Source: Nitrospirota bacterium
GTDB lineage: Bacteria; Nitrospirota; Thermodesulfovibrionia; Thermodesulfovibrionales; JdFR-88
DNA: 63,089 bases
Direction: 5' to 3'
NCBI GenBank assembly: GCA_021813765.1
Contig: JAKAJM010000006.1
Span: 1 to 63,089, forward strand
A program made the position numbers and the translations under genes. Under the pieces are notes generated by a model, which saw only the letters and a program-made list of their open reading frames with translations, was not told where the DNA came from and did no database searches. Shown piece after piece: positions 53,926 to 63,089 of this stretch (positions are counted from its first letter, which is position 1; every line of letters starts with the position of its first letter).

Positions 53926-54474
53926 TTATTTGATTTTTATAAAAGGGTATTTCGCCTTCAATTCCCTATTGATAATACCGATGCCGGCCAAATTTCCAGC
54001 GGTCTCCAGAACGATCATCAAGTCGAACTCTTCGATATTGACTTTGGCTTCTTTTCCCTCTTTTTTGAGGGATTCCAAAATGAAACTGTCGAGTTTCTTT
54101 TCCGTATCCTGGCTTGAAATCTCGCCTTTATGCCCTCTCCTTACTACCCGTACGAAAAATTTGCTGCCTTCCAACCGAGCAATATAGGGGGAGACTGCTT
54201 CCATCGCCTTGTCCAAGAAATCGGCTGCTTCAAATTGAAAATTCTTTTCTATGGGAACGACCTGGCCAAGCGGTCTCAGCTTTCCAGGTTTTTTCAGTCT
54301 TGCGTCCTCCAATGCTTCCAGAAAGGCCTGCACGTCCGCAACATGACCCAGAACAACGTCGCGATATCCGGAGTGCCAGAATTCGCCTGAATTTCTTAAA
54401 AAACGCAATAAACAGTTTTCCTGCCTTCTTTGCGCCGTGGCCAGAATGTTCCATTCCCGGATGGCCCTTTCCAT
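53926..54474 (-). CDS. THUMP-domain protein
   Basis: The 182-residue product has an N-terminal ferredoxin-like part (WNILATAQRRQENCLLRFL) and a THUMP domain (about 90-180, FFVRVVRRGHKGEIS to LETAGNLAGIGIINRELKAKYPFIKIK). THUMP binds tRNA in modifying enzymes; no catalytic domain is fused here, as in archaeal or Tan1-type stand-alone adaptors. It is the downstream-most member of a minus-strand run. Confidence 0.85.
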   Translation of the reverse strand: MERAIREWNILATAQRRQENCLLRFLRNSGEFWHSGYRDVVLGHVADVQAFLEALEDARLKKPGKLRPLGQVVPIEKNFQFEAADFLDKAMEAVSPYIARLEGSKFFVRVVRRGHKGEISSQDTEKKLDSFILESLKKEGKEAKVNIEEFDLMIVLETAGNLAGIGIINRELKAKYPFIKIK

Positions 54475-54618
54475 GGAAAGATCATAGCAGTATTTTTTTA
54501 CATGTCAGCTTCGGAATATTTTTTCATGGCGATGTTTGATGGAACTCTTGTGAGCCTGTCTGAGATAAGAGAGCTTCGCTCCGCGAATAAACTTGCATTA
54601 TCAATTCCTCCAAATGAT

Positions 54619-54777
54619 TCATTTTTTGTGCGGGATTTCCGCTTCTTTTTCTTTAAAGTCGATTCCACCGCAATGACATTCCTTCAGCGGTTCCTTTTCC
54701 GTATTCAGCTTTTGTTCTGCCCCGCATTCAAGACATACGTAAATGCCCTTACCCGGCTTCTCTCCCTTTTGCAGCAT
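54619..54777 (-). CDS. Small zinc-ribbon protein
   Basis: The 52-residue product has C-x2-C (YVCLECGAEQ) and C-x-C (KECHCGGIDF), a rubredoxin-like zinc ribbon. It ends in a charged tail (FKEKEAEIPHKK). Function is unknown; such ribbons often accompany nucleic-acid enzymes. The start may instead be 54807. Confidence 0.7.
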   Translation of the reverse strand: MLQKGEKPGKGIYVCLECGAEQKLNTEKEPLKECHCGGIDFKEKEAEIPHKK

Positions 54778-54867
54778 CTTCACACCTCTCTTGATTTTAT
54801 ATGGCACTGGAAAGCCATCGCCCGGATGTCCGCTCTACACGTAACTTCTATCATCTCTAAAGAAGAT

Positions 54868-55566
54868 CTAAACAAATTGTTCCTTTTTCATGCGGGTTCC
54901 CCTGCTTTTTCGGGACTTTCTTCTTCTAATGGCAAGCCCTGCCCGGAGGAGTGCGGATTCAAGGTCAGCGAAATCCGCCGTACTTCTTCCCTCTTTTCGC
55001 CATAGATCAAGAAGCTGCTCCAGTATCCTCCTTCCGTCACCGGAACTTGCCGGGATGATTCCAAGGTCTTTCGCCGCCGAAATGACGAGTTCCTGAGGCA
55101 AGGGATCTGCTTTAAGCCATAACCCTCTCATCTCGCGCAGGAATATATTTGCAGTTACATTTCCGATGCCTTTTGAGAGAGACTTGATCCTTGCCTCCAA
55201 TTCCGTGCTGTCCGCGGAACAGAGATGCAATGCGTTGAGGTCACTACCGTATTCATCCAGAAGGGACCTGCTCATATCAAGGAGTTTCGTTGCGGTCTTG
55301 AAGTCATATCTGGCATAACCGCCGCGGTCAAGTATCTCTACCAGCCTGTCCCAACCCGTCTTGAGGATGGCTTGCGGGGTCGTAACTTTCTTTTTTTCGA
55401 ACTCCTTGTAAGTCTTTTTGGCAATGGCCTGCGATATCCGCGCACCGAAAAGGACTGAAGCAAGCAGCCACTTGAAGATCTCGCCGGTATCGAGCTTGGA
55501 AAGAGTGATGCCAAGCTCACTGGAGAACCTTCCTCCAAACTGTTTGACCAGCTCCGTTAATGTCAT
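54868..55566 (-). CDS. HhH-GPD-type DNA glycosylase-like protein
   Basis: The 232-residue helical protein has the endonuclease III-like fold pattern: WLLASVLFGARISQAIAKKTY, TGWDRLVEILDRGGYARYDF and the helix-hairpin-helix GIGNVTANIFLREM (about 135-150). A Lys/Arg-rich tail follows. The usual catalytic Lys plus the [4Fe-4S] Cys set of Nth are not visible, so base specificity is unknown, or the protein may only bind DNA. Confidence 0.7.
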   Translation of the reverse strand: MTLTELVKQFGGRFSSELGITLSKLDTGEIFKWLLASVLFGARISQAIAKKTYKEFEKKKVTTPQAILKTGWDRLVEILDRGGYARYDFKTATKLLDMSRSLLDEYGSDLNALHLCSADSTELEARIKSLSKGIGNVTANIFLREMRGLWLKADPLPQELVISAAKDLGIIPASSGDGRRILEQLLDLWRKEGRSTADFADLESALLRAGLAIRRRKSRKSRGTRMKKEQFV

Positions 55567-55590
55567 TTTTATGCAGTCCCTTGAATACGT

Positions 55591-56232
55591 TCAGGAGCTA
55601 TGATGAAACTCGTTTGCTTCGAGTTCCGATAAGATCTCCTTGATCGTCTTGCTTTTAATGCTGATGCCATACCTGCTTTTAAGCTCACTGTAAATGCTTT
55701 GCCAGGATCGGATGCCCTCAGCTTCCATGCCCTGGATAAAACCCGTGAGGTCTTCCCTGATGTGCCAGGGGAAAATAACCCAGCGCCATTTTATTATCTT
55801 CCTGACATAGTAGTCAGGTTGAAACCTGGAAGTGGCCTTGTGCACCAGCACCGCCGTCCTGATTTCCTTGGGTGCGAATCCTTTTAGATACTCAAGCGAT
55901 ATCCTCAGAGTCTCACCGGTGTCCGTAATGTCATCAACAAGCAAAACCCGCTTGGCTTTAATATCCGCACATAACGGAAACTTTATGACCGCTTTTTTTC
56001 TTGGTTTTGCGACTCCCCAGTGTTCAACTTTTATGCTGGTCATATCCCTTAAAAGAAGATGATCACACAATATTCTTGCCGGGACAAATCCTCCCCTGCC
56101 TATTGCTACAAGGATGCCGGGTCTGTATCTTGAATGTTTGATCAAATACGAAAGTTTTTCGCTATCTCTGATAACGCTCATCCAGGAAGGCATTTCACAG
56201 CGAAAATGCGTTTCGGGCTGCATATTTATCAT
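55591..56232 (-). CDS. Phosphoribosyltransferase
   Basis: The 213-residue product has the PRPP-binding motif VLLVDDITDTGETL (about 93-106) and the pyrophosphate loop region VAIGRGGFVPARIL. A C-terminal extension (about 150-213) with a helical SELKSRYGISIKSKTIKEIL follows. It resembles archaeal hypoxanthine/xanthine-type transferases that salvage purines. It lies 24 nt from the glycosylase gene, same strand. Confidence 0.85.
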   Translation of the reverse strand: MINMQPETHFRCEMPSWMSVIRDSEKLSYLIKHSRYRPGILVAIGRGGFVPARILCDHLLLRDMTSIKVEHWGVAKPRKKAVIKFPLCADIKAKRVLLVDDITDTGETLRISLEYLKGFAPKEIRTAVLVHKATSRFQPDYYVRKIIKWRWVIFPWHIREDLTGFIQGMEAEGIRSWQSIYSELKSRYGISIKSKTIKEILSELEANEFHHSS

Positions 56233-56289
56233 GTGCCAATATGATGGATGTTTTTACAAGGACCAGGCGTTTCTCGCATGATCCCGGAT

Positions 56290-57036
56290 TCAGATCTGCT
56301 CCTTAGGAATTCTTTCCGGCCTGTAAGCCGTAAAATATTTGATGCCAAATTTCCTGAGCCTTTCCTCAACGGCGGGATAAAGGATCAGCTCCTCTTTCTC
56401 AAAGTCCTCAAGATCAGGGTGTATCGCCCTGAGTCTCCTCCCGAGCCTCATGACATTTTCCGGAGGGCTGAAGCTCACCATGCACGCCGGCCCGGTTTTG
56501 ACTCCATGCCGCATCAGGTTTTCGATCGCACTTAGCTGTAGTTGGAAGCCTTCCGGGACGGAGCCTGTCAGCCGCGAGAATTCCTCTTCGCATGTCCCCT
56601 TAAGGCTTATCCTCACATGAACATTTAAAAACCTTGAGAGGTCCTTTGCATATGACGGGTCGCTGCCGATAAGTATTCCATTGGTCTCAAGGATGAAAAG
56701 AGCGTCCTCCGGTATAAGTTCGAGAACACTTATCAGATGTTCCCTGCAGATAGTCGGCTCGTTTCCGCTGATCCTCATTTGTCTTAAATTTTTTCTTTTT
56801 GCTATGGAGGCAAGCCTTCCAGCAACATCAGCGGGCGCATGGAAGCTTCCATGGATATCAGGTTTCGCGGCTTCCTTCCAGGCCCAGCAGAAAACGCATT
56901 TGAGACAGCACCCAACGCAATCGGCTGTTGATATGCCCCCGTAAAACCGCGAAGGTCTGAAACGATAGTACTTTCTTGAATTGTCCCTGCATACGATTTC
57001 ACTCGCAAAACCGGCCGTTTGGACTGGTTCGTACAT
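56290..57036 (-). CDS. Radical SAM protein
   Basis: The 248-residue product has C43-x3-C47-x2-C50 (CCLKCVFCW), the [4Fe-4S]/SAM site, with extra Cys at 40 and 44. RISGNEPTI follows as the SAM-binding glycine motif, and ETNGILIGSD. The size and the ISLKGTCEEEFSRLTG segment match stand-alone archaeal/bacterial radical SAM proteins related to activating enzymes. No partner enzyme is adjacent. Confidence 0.85.
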   Translation of the reverse strand: MYEPVQTAGFASEIVCRDNSRKYYRFRPSRFYGGISTADCVGCCLKCVFCWAWKEAAKPDIHGSFHAPADVAGRLASIAKRKNLRQMRISGNEPTICREHLISVLELIPEDALFILETNGILIGSDPSYAKDLSRFLNVHVRISLKGTCEEEFSRLTGSVPEGFQLQLSAIENLMRHGVKTGPACMVSFSPPENVMRLGRRLRAIHPDLEDFEKEELILYPAVEERLRKFGIKYFTAYRPERIPKEQI

Positions 57037-57184
57037 AGTTTGATTTTATCATGCAGGCCTATCCTGAACCTGGGCCCCTGCGAATCCTGGAGAGTTCTGC
57101 TCAGAAATGATCTTTGTTTCTTCTGCTGCCCTCTGATTTCGATCTTTTCGCAGTAAGTATCGGACCCGGCCGGCGGCTCAGACT

Positions 57185-59815
57185 TCAGTCTCCGTATTTC
57201 TTGACATACCAGACTTTCACTATCTGCGTTAAAGCGACATACCCAATGAGCATGGCGGCAAGAAACGCCCAATATCGCCCGGGCAATGGCACGAACCCCA
57301 ATGGACGGCCGATATGGGAAAAAGGCAAAAGGCCCGCGGCCGCGACAATGGCAAGAGAGGTAAGGGCAAGGGGCAGACTGGCCCTGCTCTGGACGAAGGG
57401 TATCCTGTTCGTCCTTATGACGTGTATTATGAGAGTCTGGGTGAAGCAGGACTCCACGAACCAGCCGGTCTGAAAGAGTGCCGGGTCTTTCCATGTGTGA
57501 AACACGTAGAGCATTATGAAAAACGTCGCATAATCGAAGATAGAGCTTATTGGGCCTATCAGGATTATGAACCTGCGTATGTCTTTTATGGACCACCTCC
57601 GGGGCTTTTGGGTCCATTCCCGGTCAACTGAATCCGTTGGTATCGCGGTCTGGGAGAAATCATAGAGCAGATTATTGGTGAGCACCTGTATGGGCAGCAT
57701 GGGCAGGAACGGCAAAAAGACGCTGGCACCCAAAACGCTGAACATATTGCCGAAATTGGAGCTGGCTGCCATCTTGATGTATTTGATGATGTTGCCGAAA
57801 ACCTTTCTGCCTTCTAGGACGCCTTCCTGAAGAACGGTCAGGCTGTGCTCAAGGAGGATAATGTCCGAGGATTCTTTAGCTATGTCAACCGCCGTGTCCA
57901 CTGATATGCCGACATCGGAGCCTTTAAGCGCGGGGGCGTCATTGATCCCGTCGCCAAGGAAGCCCACTACGTGCCCCTTTTGCCGCAAGGCCTCGATTAT
58001 GCGCTCCTTGTCGGCCGGCGAAAGTTTTGCAAAGATAGTGGTATGCTCGACCGCCTTTTCAAGGTCCGAATCGCTCATTTTTTCAATCGCACCTCCGACG
58101 AGGATGCCTTCAACAGGAAGGTCCACCTGGCGGCATATGCTTTTGGTGACGACCTCGTTGTCGCCGGTCAGTATCTTCACCTGGATACTGCTCTCATGCA
58201 ATTCCCGCAAGGCAGAGGCCGCCGTCTCCTTTGGGGGATCGAGGAAAGCGAGAAACCCCAAAAGGTTCAGATCCGATTCGTCTGCGACCGTATATTCCCT
58301 TGATTTTTCCGGTACTTTCTTGTAGGCCAGGGCGATGACCCGGAAACCCTGCTCATTGAATCTGTTTACAAGCAGTTCAGCCTTGCGGTTATGGTGCGAG
58401 GCATCAAGCGCAAGCACCCGGTCCTTCAGTTCGACACGCGCGCATACCGCGAATATTTCCTCCACTGCGCCCTTGCAGATCATTATGTGTTCGCCGCCGG
58501 CATCTTCCACGACAATGGACATCCTGCGCCGCACAAAATCGAAGGGTATTTCGTCCACTTTATGGAAACCGCCTCCGCCGGTTAGGGAGCCTTCCAGGTG
58601 CTCGTGTTCCAGTATGGCGGTATCCATTAGGTTTTTGAGTCCCGTCTGGTAGTAACTGTTCAGGTAGGCGTACTCCAGTACACGGCGATTTTCCTCGCCC
58701 TCAAGGTCTACATGTTTTTCAAGGACGATCCTGCCCATTGTCAGCGTGCCGGTCTTGTCGGTGCATAGGACGTCCATTGCGCCAAAATTCTGTATGGAAT
58801 TAAGACGCTTGACGATGACTTTCTTTCGCGACATGACGATGGCGCCCTTTGACAGGTTTACGGAGACGATCATTGGAAGCATTTCCGGAGTAAGGCCCAC
58901 TCCCACTGAAAGCGCGAAAAGGAAGGCTTCTGCCCAGTTACCCTTGAATATGCCGTTGAGCAGGAAAACCAACGGCACCATCACCGTTATGAACCTGATC
59001 ATAAGCCACGAAAACCTGTTCACGCCCTTGTCGAAGCTGGTGAGGATGCGCTGGCCGACAATGCTTATTGCGAGTCTTCCAAAATAGGTGCTTCCGCCCG
59101 TGTAAACAGCCACTGCCGTAGCATATCCTATTTCCACATTGGAACCAAGGAAGCAGACATTGGACAGTTCGAAGAGGTTTCGACAGGAGGTCCGGCAGCG
59201 CTCCGCGTTCTTTTCGACCGGTACTGCCTCTCCGGTGAGTGTGGCTTGGTTTACGTGCAGGTCTTTTGCCGAAATGAGGCGCACATCTGCGGGGATCATG
59301 TCTCCGGCTGACAAAATAACGATGTCTCCAGGCACTATTTCCCTTAGAGGGATTTCCTTTTTTATCCCGCTGCGAAGCACAGTGGCAGTTGTACTTACCA
59401 TGGCCTTCAATTTTGTGGCAGCCTGGTCCGACCGCATCTCCTGCACGAATCTTAAAGAGATGCCAAGTATAACCATCAGAAAGATGACGCTGGTTGCGCG
59501 CATGTCGCCTGTAAACCAGGAGACAAGTCCAAGTACCGCAAGGAGCACGACCAAGGGGTTCTTTACGTTGCCGGCGAGGCGGAATATCGCCGACTTTCTT
59601 TCTTCCTTTACCGCGACATTCGGCCCGTATTTTTCCAGGAGAGATTCGGCTTCATCGTCGCTGAGTCCCCCGGTCCTGCTCCCCAGGCTGGCCAAGGTTT
59701 CATCCGTCTCTTTCCGCGCAGTCTCGATCAGATCATCAAATAAGGCAATATCGTAACCGTGCTTGTGTTCGGAGGGATGAGACGGCCTTCCAAATATTTT
59801 TAAAAGTACGTTTAT
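57185..59815 (-). CDS. mgtA: Magnesium-translocating P-type ATPase (MgtA), possible ATA start
   Basis: The roughly 876-residue P3B ATPase has the phosphorylation site DVLCTDKTGTLTMG, actuator TLTGEAVPVEKN, KGAVEEIF, ILTGDNEVVTKSICRQ, GDGINDAPALK and a ten-helix plan ending in a C-terminal bundle. It imports Mg2+. The frame stays open upstream of TTG 59695 to a stop at 59828-59830, adding 40 residues that restore the family length. AAGGAG (59822-59827, minus strand) lies 6 nt before an ATA codon at 59813-59815; no ATG or GTG occurs between. Use TTG 59695 if ATA is rejected. Confidence 0.92.
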   Translation of the reverse strand: MNVLLKIFGRPSHPSEHKHGYDIALFDDLIETARKETDETLASLGSRTGGLSDDEAESLLEKYGPNVAVKEERKSAIFRLAGNVKNPLVVLLAVLGLVSWFTGDMRATSVIFLMVILGISLRFVQEMRSDQAATKLKAMVSTTATVLRSGIKKEIPLREIVPGDIVILSAGDMIPADVRLISAKDLHVNQATLTGEAVPVEKNAERCRTSCRNLFELSNVCFLGSNVEIGYATAVAVYTGGSTYFGRLAISIVGQRILTSFDKGVNRFSWLMIRFITVMVPLVFLLNGIFKGNWAEAFLFALSVGVGLTPEMLPMIVSVNLSKGAIVMSRKKVIVKRLNSIQNFGAMDVLCTDKTGTLTMGRIVLEKHVDLEGEENRRVLEYAYLNSYYQTGLKNLMDTAILEHEHLEGSLTGGGGFHKVDEIPFDFVRRRMSIVVEDAGGEHIMICKGAVEEIFAVCARVELKDRVLALDASHHNRKAELLVNRFNEQGFRVIALAYKKVPEKSREYTVADESDLNLLGFLAFLDPPKETAASALRELHESSIQVKILTGDNEVVTKSICRQVDLPVEGILVGGAIEKMSDSDLEKAVEHTTIFAKLSPADKERIIEALRQKGHVVGFLGDGINDAPALKGSDVGISVDTAVDIAKESSDIILLEHSLTVLQEGVLEGRKVFGNIIKYIKMAASSNFGNMFSVLGASVFLPFLPMLPIQVLTNNLLYDFSQTAIPTDSVDREWTQKPRRWSIKDIRRFIILIGPISSIFDYATFFIMLYVFHTWKDPALFQTGWFVESCFTQTLIIHVIRTNRIPFVQSRASLPLALTSLAIVAAAGLLPFSHIGRPLGFVPLPGRYWAFLAAMLIGYVALTQIVKVWYVKKYGD

Positions 59816-60124
59816 GTTGTTCTCCTTTTAAGAAACTTGGCCACGTTATTCCGTTTTTTCCGTTCCTTCCCAAGCTTATGCTCTTGACCGGGCGTGTCAA
59901 GCTGCTTTTTATCCGTAGAGCAATAAAGAAACGGATAAAATTCGCGGAGAGAGGCAGCCATTTAACATCGGCTCATACATTGAAAGAAACGCCTGTGACG
60001 CCGGAGGGCCTTCTTTATAGTTTTCAAGGTTGAATTTTATCCGGTTGGTGATAGCCTTTAACCAAAAGACTAGGGGCTGCATCCTGGCGGCCGTGAGTTC
60101 TTAATTGTGGTAAGGACGTGGCCG
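59816..60124. other. Intergenic region between divergent mgtA and exporter operon
   Basis: No gene. I looked for the Mg2+-sensing M-box and the mgtA leader structure on the minus strand and saw neither. A well-placed AAGGA (60112-60116) precedes the outer-membrane channel start. Confidence 0.4.
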
Positions 60125-61573
60125 ATGAGACAATACAAGATCTTATGCAGCATTCTTACAATGATTTTAGCAGGCTGCTCATTTATACCTTCCTACAAGA
60201 GGCCTGCTTTGCCCACGTCCGCATCATATCCGGGAGTGACCGGAAAACAGGTCTCTGTGAATATCGGGCGGCTTGGCTGGCGCGACTTTTTCACGGACCC
60301 GCGCCTCCAGGGGCTGATCAGCCAGGCGATCGAAAACAACCGGGATCTGCAAATAGCGATACAGAGGGTGGAAGAGGCCCGCGCCCAATATGGCATCCAG
60401 CGCTCCGAGCTGCTGCCCAGCATCAGCGCCGGCGCGCTTTACGACCGGTCGCGGACTCCGGCCGATCTGTCGTTCACCGGCGCCCCGATGAACATCTCCA
60501 CATACGCGGCTACCCTTAATCTCAGCACTTGGGAGCTGGACTTCTGGGGCCGGATTCGCAGTCTGAAAAAGGCGGCGTTGGAATCATATTTTTCCACTGA
60601 GGAGGCCAGACGCGCTGCCGTTGTCAGTCTCGTGGCCCAGGTCGCCAATACTTATCTCTTGGAGTGCGCATTGGATGAACGCATTGCCATTGCGAGGAAA
60701 ACGATTGCCGACCGGAAGGAGTCGTATCGCATTACCAGGAGACGCTATGAGGTGGGTGCGGCGCCAAAACTGGATGCCGTTCAGGCAGAATCGCTCCTGA
60801 ATCAGGCTCGTGCCGACTTGGCCGGTCTACAGCGCCAGCGCGATCTGAACCTGAACGCGCTGACGCTTCTGGTCGGCGCGCCAGTTACGCCTTCTGTTCA
60901 ATTGCTGTCGCAGGTCGCGCCCTATTTTGCGCGGCAGATTCCGGCGGGACTGCCTTCAGACCTGCTGTTTAACCGTCCGGATGTGATCGCAGCCGAGGAT
61001 CAGCTGAAGGCGGAAAACGCAAATATCGGGGCCGCCCGCGCCGACTTTTTCCCGAGCATTACGCTGACAGGGGACCTGGGCACCGCCAGCACGGAGCTGA
61101 AACATCTGTTCGGATGGAGCAGCCGTGTCTGGAGTTTTACGCCAAGCATATCACTGCCTATTTTCACCGGCGGCCGGCTGCGGGCCAACCTCGCCTTATC
61201 AGAAGCGCTTCGCAATGAAGCTGTAGCCAGCTATGAAAAAACCATTCAGACTGCCTTCCGCGAGGTCGCTGACGCGCTGGCAGAACGCCGCTGGCTTGCA
61301 CAGCAGGTTGTCGCCCAACAGGCCACGCTGGCGGACGAGAACGAACGTGTGCGGCTCGCGTGGTTGCGATACCAGAATGGAGCGGCGTCATATCTTGAGG
61401 TGCTCGATGCCCAGCGGGACCAATACGCTGCCGAGCAGGCGCTGGTGCAGGAGCGTCAGGCGCTGCTTGCCAGCAATGTCAATTTATACTCTGCTCTGGG
61501 AGGCGGCGCGGTAGATAGAGCACAGCCCAATCCCGAATCATCCTCCGCTAAAGAAATGGAGAAAGGGCAATGA
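60125..61573 (+). CDS. Outer-membrane efflux channel, NodT/TolC family lipoprotein
   Basis: The 482-residue product has a lipoprotein signal (SILTMILAGC, Cys near 18). Two TolC-like repeats follow (SQAIENNRDLQIAIQRVEEARA and NLNALTLLVGAP; NRPDVIAAEDQLKAENANIGAARADFFPSITL). It forms the outer-membrane exit of a tripartite pump. AAGGA at 60112-60116 selects ATG 60125 over GTG 60107. The stop overlaps the adaptor gene (ATGA). Confidence 0.92.
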   Translation: MRQYKILCSILTMILAGCSFIPSYKRPALPTSASYPGVTGKQVSVNIGRLGWRDFFTDPRLQGLISQAIENNRDLQIAIQRVEEARAQYGIQRSELLPSISAGALYDRSRTPADLSFTGAPMNISTYAATLNLSTWELDFWGRIRSLKKAALESYFSTEEARRAAVVSLVAQVANTYLLECALDERIAIARKTIADRKESYRITRRRYEVGAAPKLDAVQAESLLNQARADLAGLQRQRDLNLNALTLLVGAPVTPSVQLLSQVAPYFARQIPAGLPSDLLFNRPDVIAAEDQLKAENANIGAARADFFPSITLTGDLGTASTELKHLFGWSSRVWSFTPSISLPIFTGGRLRANLALSEALRNEAVASYEKTIQTAFREVADALAERRWLAQQVVAQQATLADENERVRLAWLRYQNGAASYLEVLDAQRDQYAAEQALVQERQALLASNVNLYSALGGGAVDRAQPNPESSSAKEMEKGQ

Positions 61574-62646
61574 CCATGCAGAAGAAAAAATGGTTGATCA
61601 GGACCGCGGCGGCATTCGTTATCGGCGTCCTGGCCTTTGCCGCCTGGCAATTAATTGCTGGGAAAAGAAAGAATGCGTGGATAGCCAGTTGCAACGGCCG
61701 TCTCGAGGCTACCGAGATAAACGTTGCCGCCAAAATGGCCGGGCGCATCAAAACGATACTTGTGGACGAAGGCGACTTCGTCAAGGCCGGGCAAGTGGTG
61801 GCGATAATGGACACTGACGTCCTCGAAGCCCAGCGCAGGGTGGCCGAGGCCAATTGGCATCAGGCGATGTACGATGCTGCGACAGCCCGGGGCGAACTGG
61901 CGCAGCGGGAAAGCGAAAAAGCGGCTGATCTGGCGATAGTCGCGCAGCGCGAGGCTGAGCTCGATGTGGCCAAGAAGAGCTTCAATCGCTCTTCCATATT
62001 GGCGGTGGAGGGAGCCACTTCGCAGCAGAAGGAAGACGATGATCGCGCACAGATGCTGAGCGCAGCCGCTTCGCTGAAAGCCGCGCATGCACAGGTTGAC
62101 GCCGCCCAGGCCGCTATCGTGACTGCGCGTGAACAGATCGCCGCCAAGGAGTCGGCCGTCAAGGCCGCTCAGGCCACCATAGAACGTGTCCAGGCAAATA
62201 TAAATGAGAGCGTCCTGAAATCGCCTCGTGACGGGCGTGTTGAGTACCGGGTCGCCCAGCCAGGCGAAGTGGTCAGCAACGGGGGCACGGTGCTGACCCT
62301 GGTTGATCTGACCGATGTGTACATGACTTTCTTCCTTCCGACAGATGTGGCCGGGGAAGTCCCGCTTGGCACAGAAGTCCACCTGGTGTTCGACGCCGCC
62401 CCGCAGTGGGTTATACCGGCCTATGTGACATTCGTGTCCGCAGAGGCCCAGTTTACACCCAAGTACGTGGAAACAAAGGAAGAACGCCAGAAGCTGATGT
62501 TCCGGTTCAAGGCTCACATTCCCCCTGCGGGGCTCAGAAAGTATATTACCAGAATCAAGACCGGAGTGCGGGGCGTGGCCTATATCCGCCTTGATCCCAA
62601 AAAACCGTGGCCGCCCAACCTTCAGGTAAAAATACCGCCGCTATGA
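61570..62646 (+). CDS. HlyD-family adaptor (YhiI-like)
   Basis: The 358-residue product has an N-terminal membrane anchor (about 8-28), a lipoyl-like segment ([18 protein letters not shown]), a long alpha-helical hairpin (about 85-205, many Ala/Gln) and a barrel with [14 protein letters not shown]. It links the upstream channel to the ABC ATPase-permease downstream. It overlaps both genes by 4 nt. Confidence 0.9.
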   Translation: MTMQKKKWLIRTAAAFVIGVLAFAAWQLIAGKRKNAWIASCNGRLEATEINVAAKMAGRIKTILVDEGDFVKAGQVVAIMDTDVLEAQRRVAEANWHQAMYDAATARGELAQRESEKAADLAIVAQREAELDVAKKSFNRSSILAVEGATSQQKEDDDRAQMLSAAASLKAAHAQVDAAQAAIVTAREQIAAKESAVKAAQATIERVQANINESVLKSPRDGRVEYRVAQPGEVVSNGGTVLTLVDLTDVYMTFFLPTDVAGEVPLGTEVHLVFDAAPQWVIPAYVTFVSAEAQFTPKYVETKEERQKLMFRFKAHIPPAGLRKYITRIKTGVRGVAYIRLDPKKPWPPNLQVKIPPL

Positions 62647-63089
62647 ACGAGCATGTCCAAATAAATGGCGCCGCATCCGCAGGGCAGGCCGTGGCCAGAT
62701 TGCAGGGGGTCCGCCTGCGATATCGTAAAACATTGGCTTTAGACGATATAAATCTGGAGCTTCCCTCCGGATGCATGGTTGGCTTTATCGGCCCGGACGG
62801 CGTGGGCAAATCGAGCCTGTTTTCTCTGCTTGCCGGTGCACGCCGGATCCAGGACGGGACGGTCGAAGTGTTGGGCGGCAGCATGGCCGATCCGGGACAC
62901 CGCCGCAGGGTTTGCCCCCGGATAGCGTACATGCCGCAAGGGCTCGGGAAAAACCTGTATCCGACACTCTCCGTATTTGAAAATGTAGAGTTCTTCGCAA
63001 GGCTGTTCGGGCAGGGGGGTGTCGAGCGCCAGCGGAGGATAACTGACCTTCTGGAGTCCACAGGACTGGCCCCTTTCCCGGACCGGCCC
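62643..63089 (+). CDS. ABC transporter ATPase (RbbA/YhiH-like), truncated by window edge
   Basis: The first 149 codons are present. After a short N-terminal extension come [18 protein letters not shown], Walker [10 protein letters not shown], and the Q-loop [17 protein letters not shown]. The [20 protein letters not shown] pattern and the upstream YhiI-like adaptor match RbbA, usually a fused ATPase-ATPase-permease protein. Whether this copy is fused lies beyond the window. Confidence 0.88.
   Translation, partial: MNEHVQINGAASAGQAVARLQGVRLRYRKTLALDDINLELPSGCMVGFIGPDGVGKSSLFSLLAGARRIQDGTVEVLGGSMADPGHRRRVCPRIAYMPQGLGKNLYPTLSVFENVEFFARLFGQGGVERQRRITDLLESTGLAPFPDRP

Noticed and set aside
59816-60124. 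Possible Mg2+-responsive leader (M-box) upstream of mgtA
   Set aside because: Searched by eye for the conserved M-box blocks on the minus strand; none were recognisable.

Overview
The window reads as chromosomal DNA of a GC-rich, Gram-negative-type bacterium. Evidence for an outer membrane is a NodT/TolC-family channel, several lipoprotein signals and a multihaem cytochrome lipoprotein. Core genes (rplU, rpmA, obgE, proB, acsA, cheB) use AGG and ATA codons heavily. Together with archaeal-type genes (class V fructose-bisphosphatase, archaemetzincin) this suggests a Nitrospirota- or Desulfobacterota-like lineage. That placement is inference only; there is no rRNA gene to anchor it.

Layout. 1-2.4 kb: envelope proteins (tail of a DUF3300-type protein, DUF2950, YXWGXW-repeat protein). 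2.6-8.7 kb: a tandem universal stress protein, then a tightly coupled exporter operon (HlyD adaptor, two ABC ATPases, two ABC-2 permeases). 8.8-17 kb: nitroreductase, SDR, VOC protein, lipoprotein, type-5 uracil-DNA glycosylase, GreB, molybdopterin oxidoreductase, cold-shock protein, glutaredoxin. 17.6-21 kb: UvrD-like helicase with xseB-xseA. 21.2-22.4 kb: a Tat-exported protein of unknown function and a YD/RHS remnant. 22.4-26.9 kb: a 4.4 kb segment bounded by a 67-bp direct repeat made of the 3' end of tRNA-Glu. It carries a PIN toxin-like gene, a UPF0175 gene, a frameshifted GHKL ATPase and a soluble histidine kinase. 26.9-32.6 kb: tRNA-Glu, tRNA-Lys, arsC, rplU-rpmA, obgE-proB, acsA.

33.2-35.6 kb is a chemotaxis block (cheR, cheD, cheB). 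Its cheR is broken, and its left side is a mosaic of short, partly inverted pieces of cheB, mcp, cheR and cheD. 35.5-45.9 kb: quinone oxidoreductase, HEAT protein, heptahaem lipoprotein, MFS protein, ferritin-like protein, a four-cysteine small protein, a CBS-histidine kinase with its response regulator, and a GT4 glycosyltransferase. 46.0-49.1 kb: a plant-type alpha-glucan, water dikinase convergent with that glycosyltransferase. 49.3-59.8 kb: a membrane repeat protein, SDR, a second tandem stress protein, fructose-bisphosphatase V, archaemetzincin, a minus-strand cluster (THUMP, zinc ribbon, HhH glycosylase, phosphoribosyltransferase, radical SAM) and a magnesium P-type ATPase. 60.1 kb to the end: a second exporter operon (outer-membrane channel, HlyD adaptor, RbbA-like ATPase cut by the window edge).

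Most unusual points: the tRNA-bounded mini-island with its PIN/UPF0175/GHKL operon; the shuffled chemotaxis fragments; the bacterial glucan, water dikinase; and two genes (fructose-bisphosphatase, mgtA) whose Shine-Dalgarno sequence points to an ATA start codon. No CRISPR array, integrase, transposase or rRNA gene was seen.
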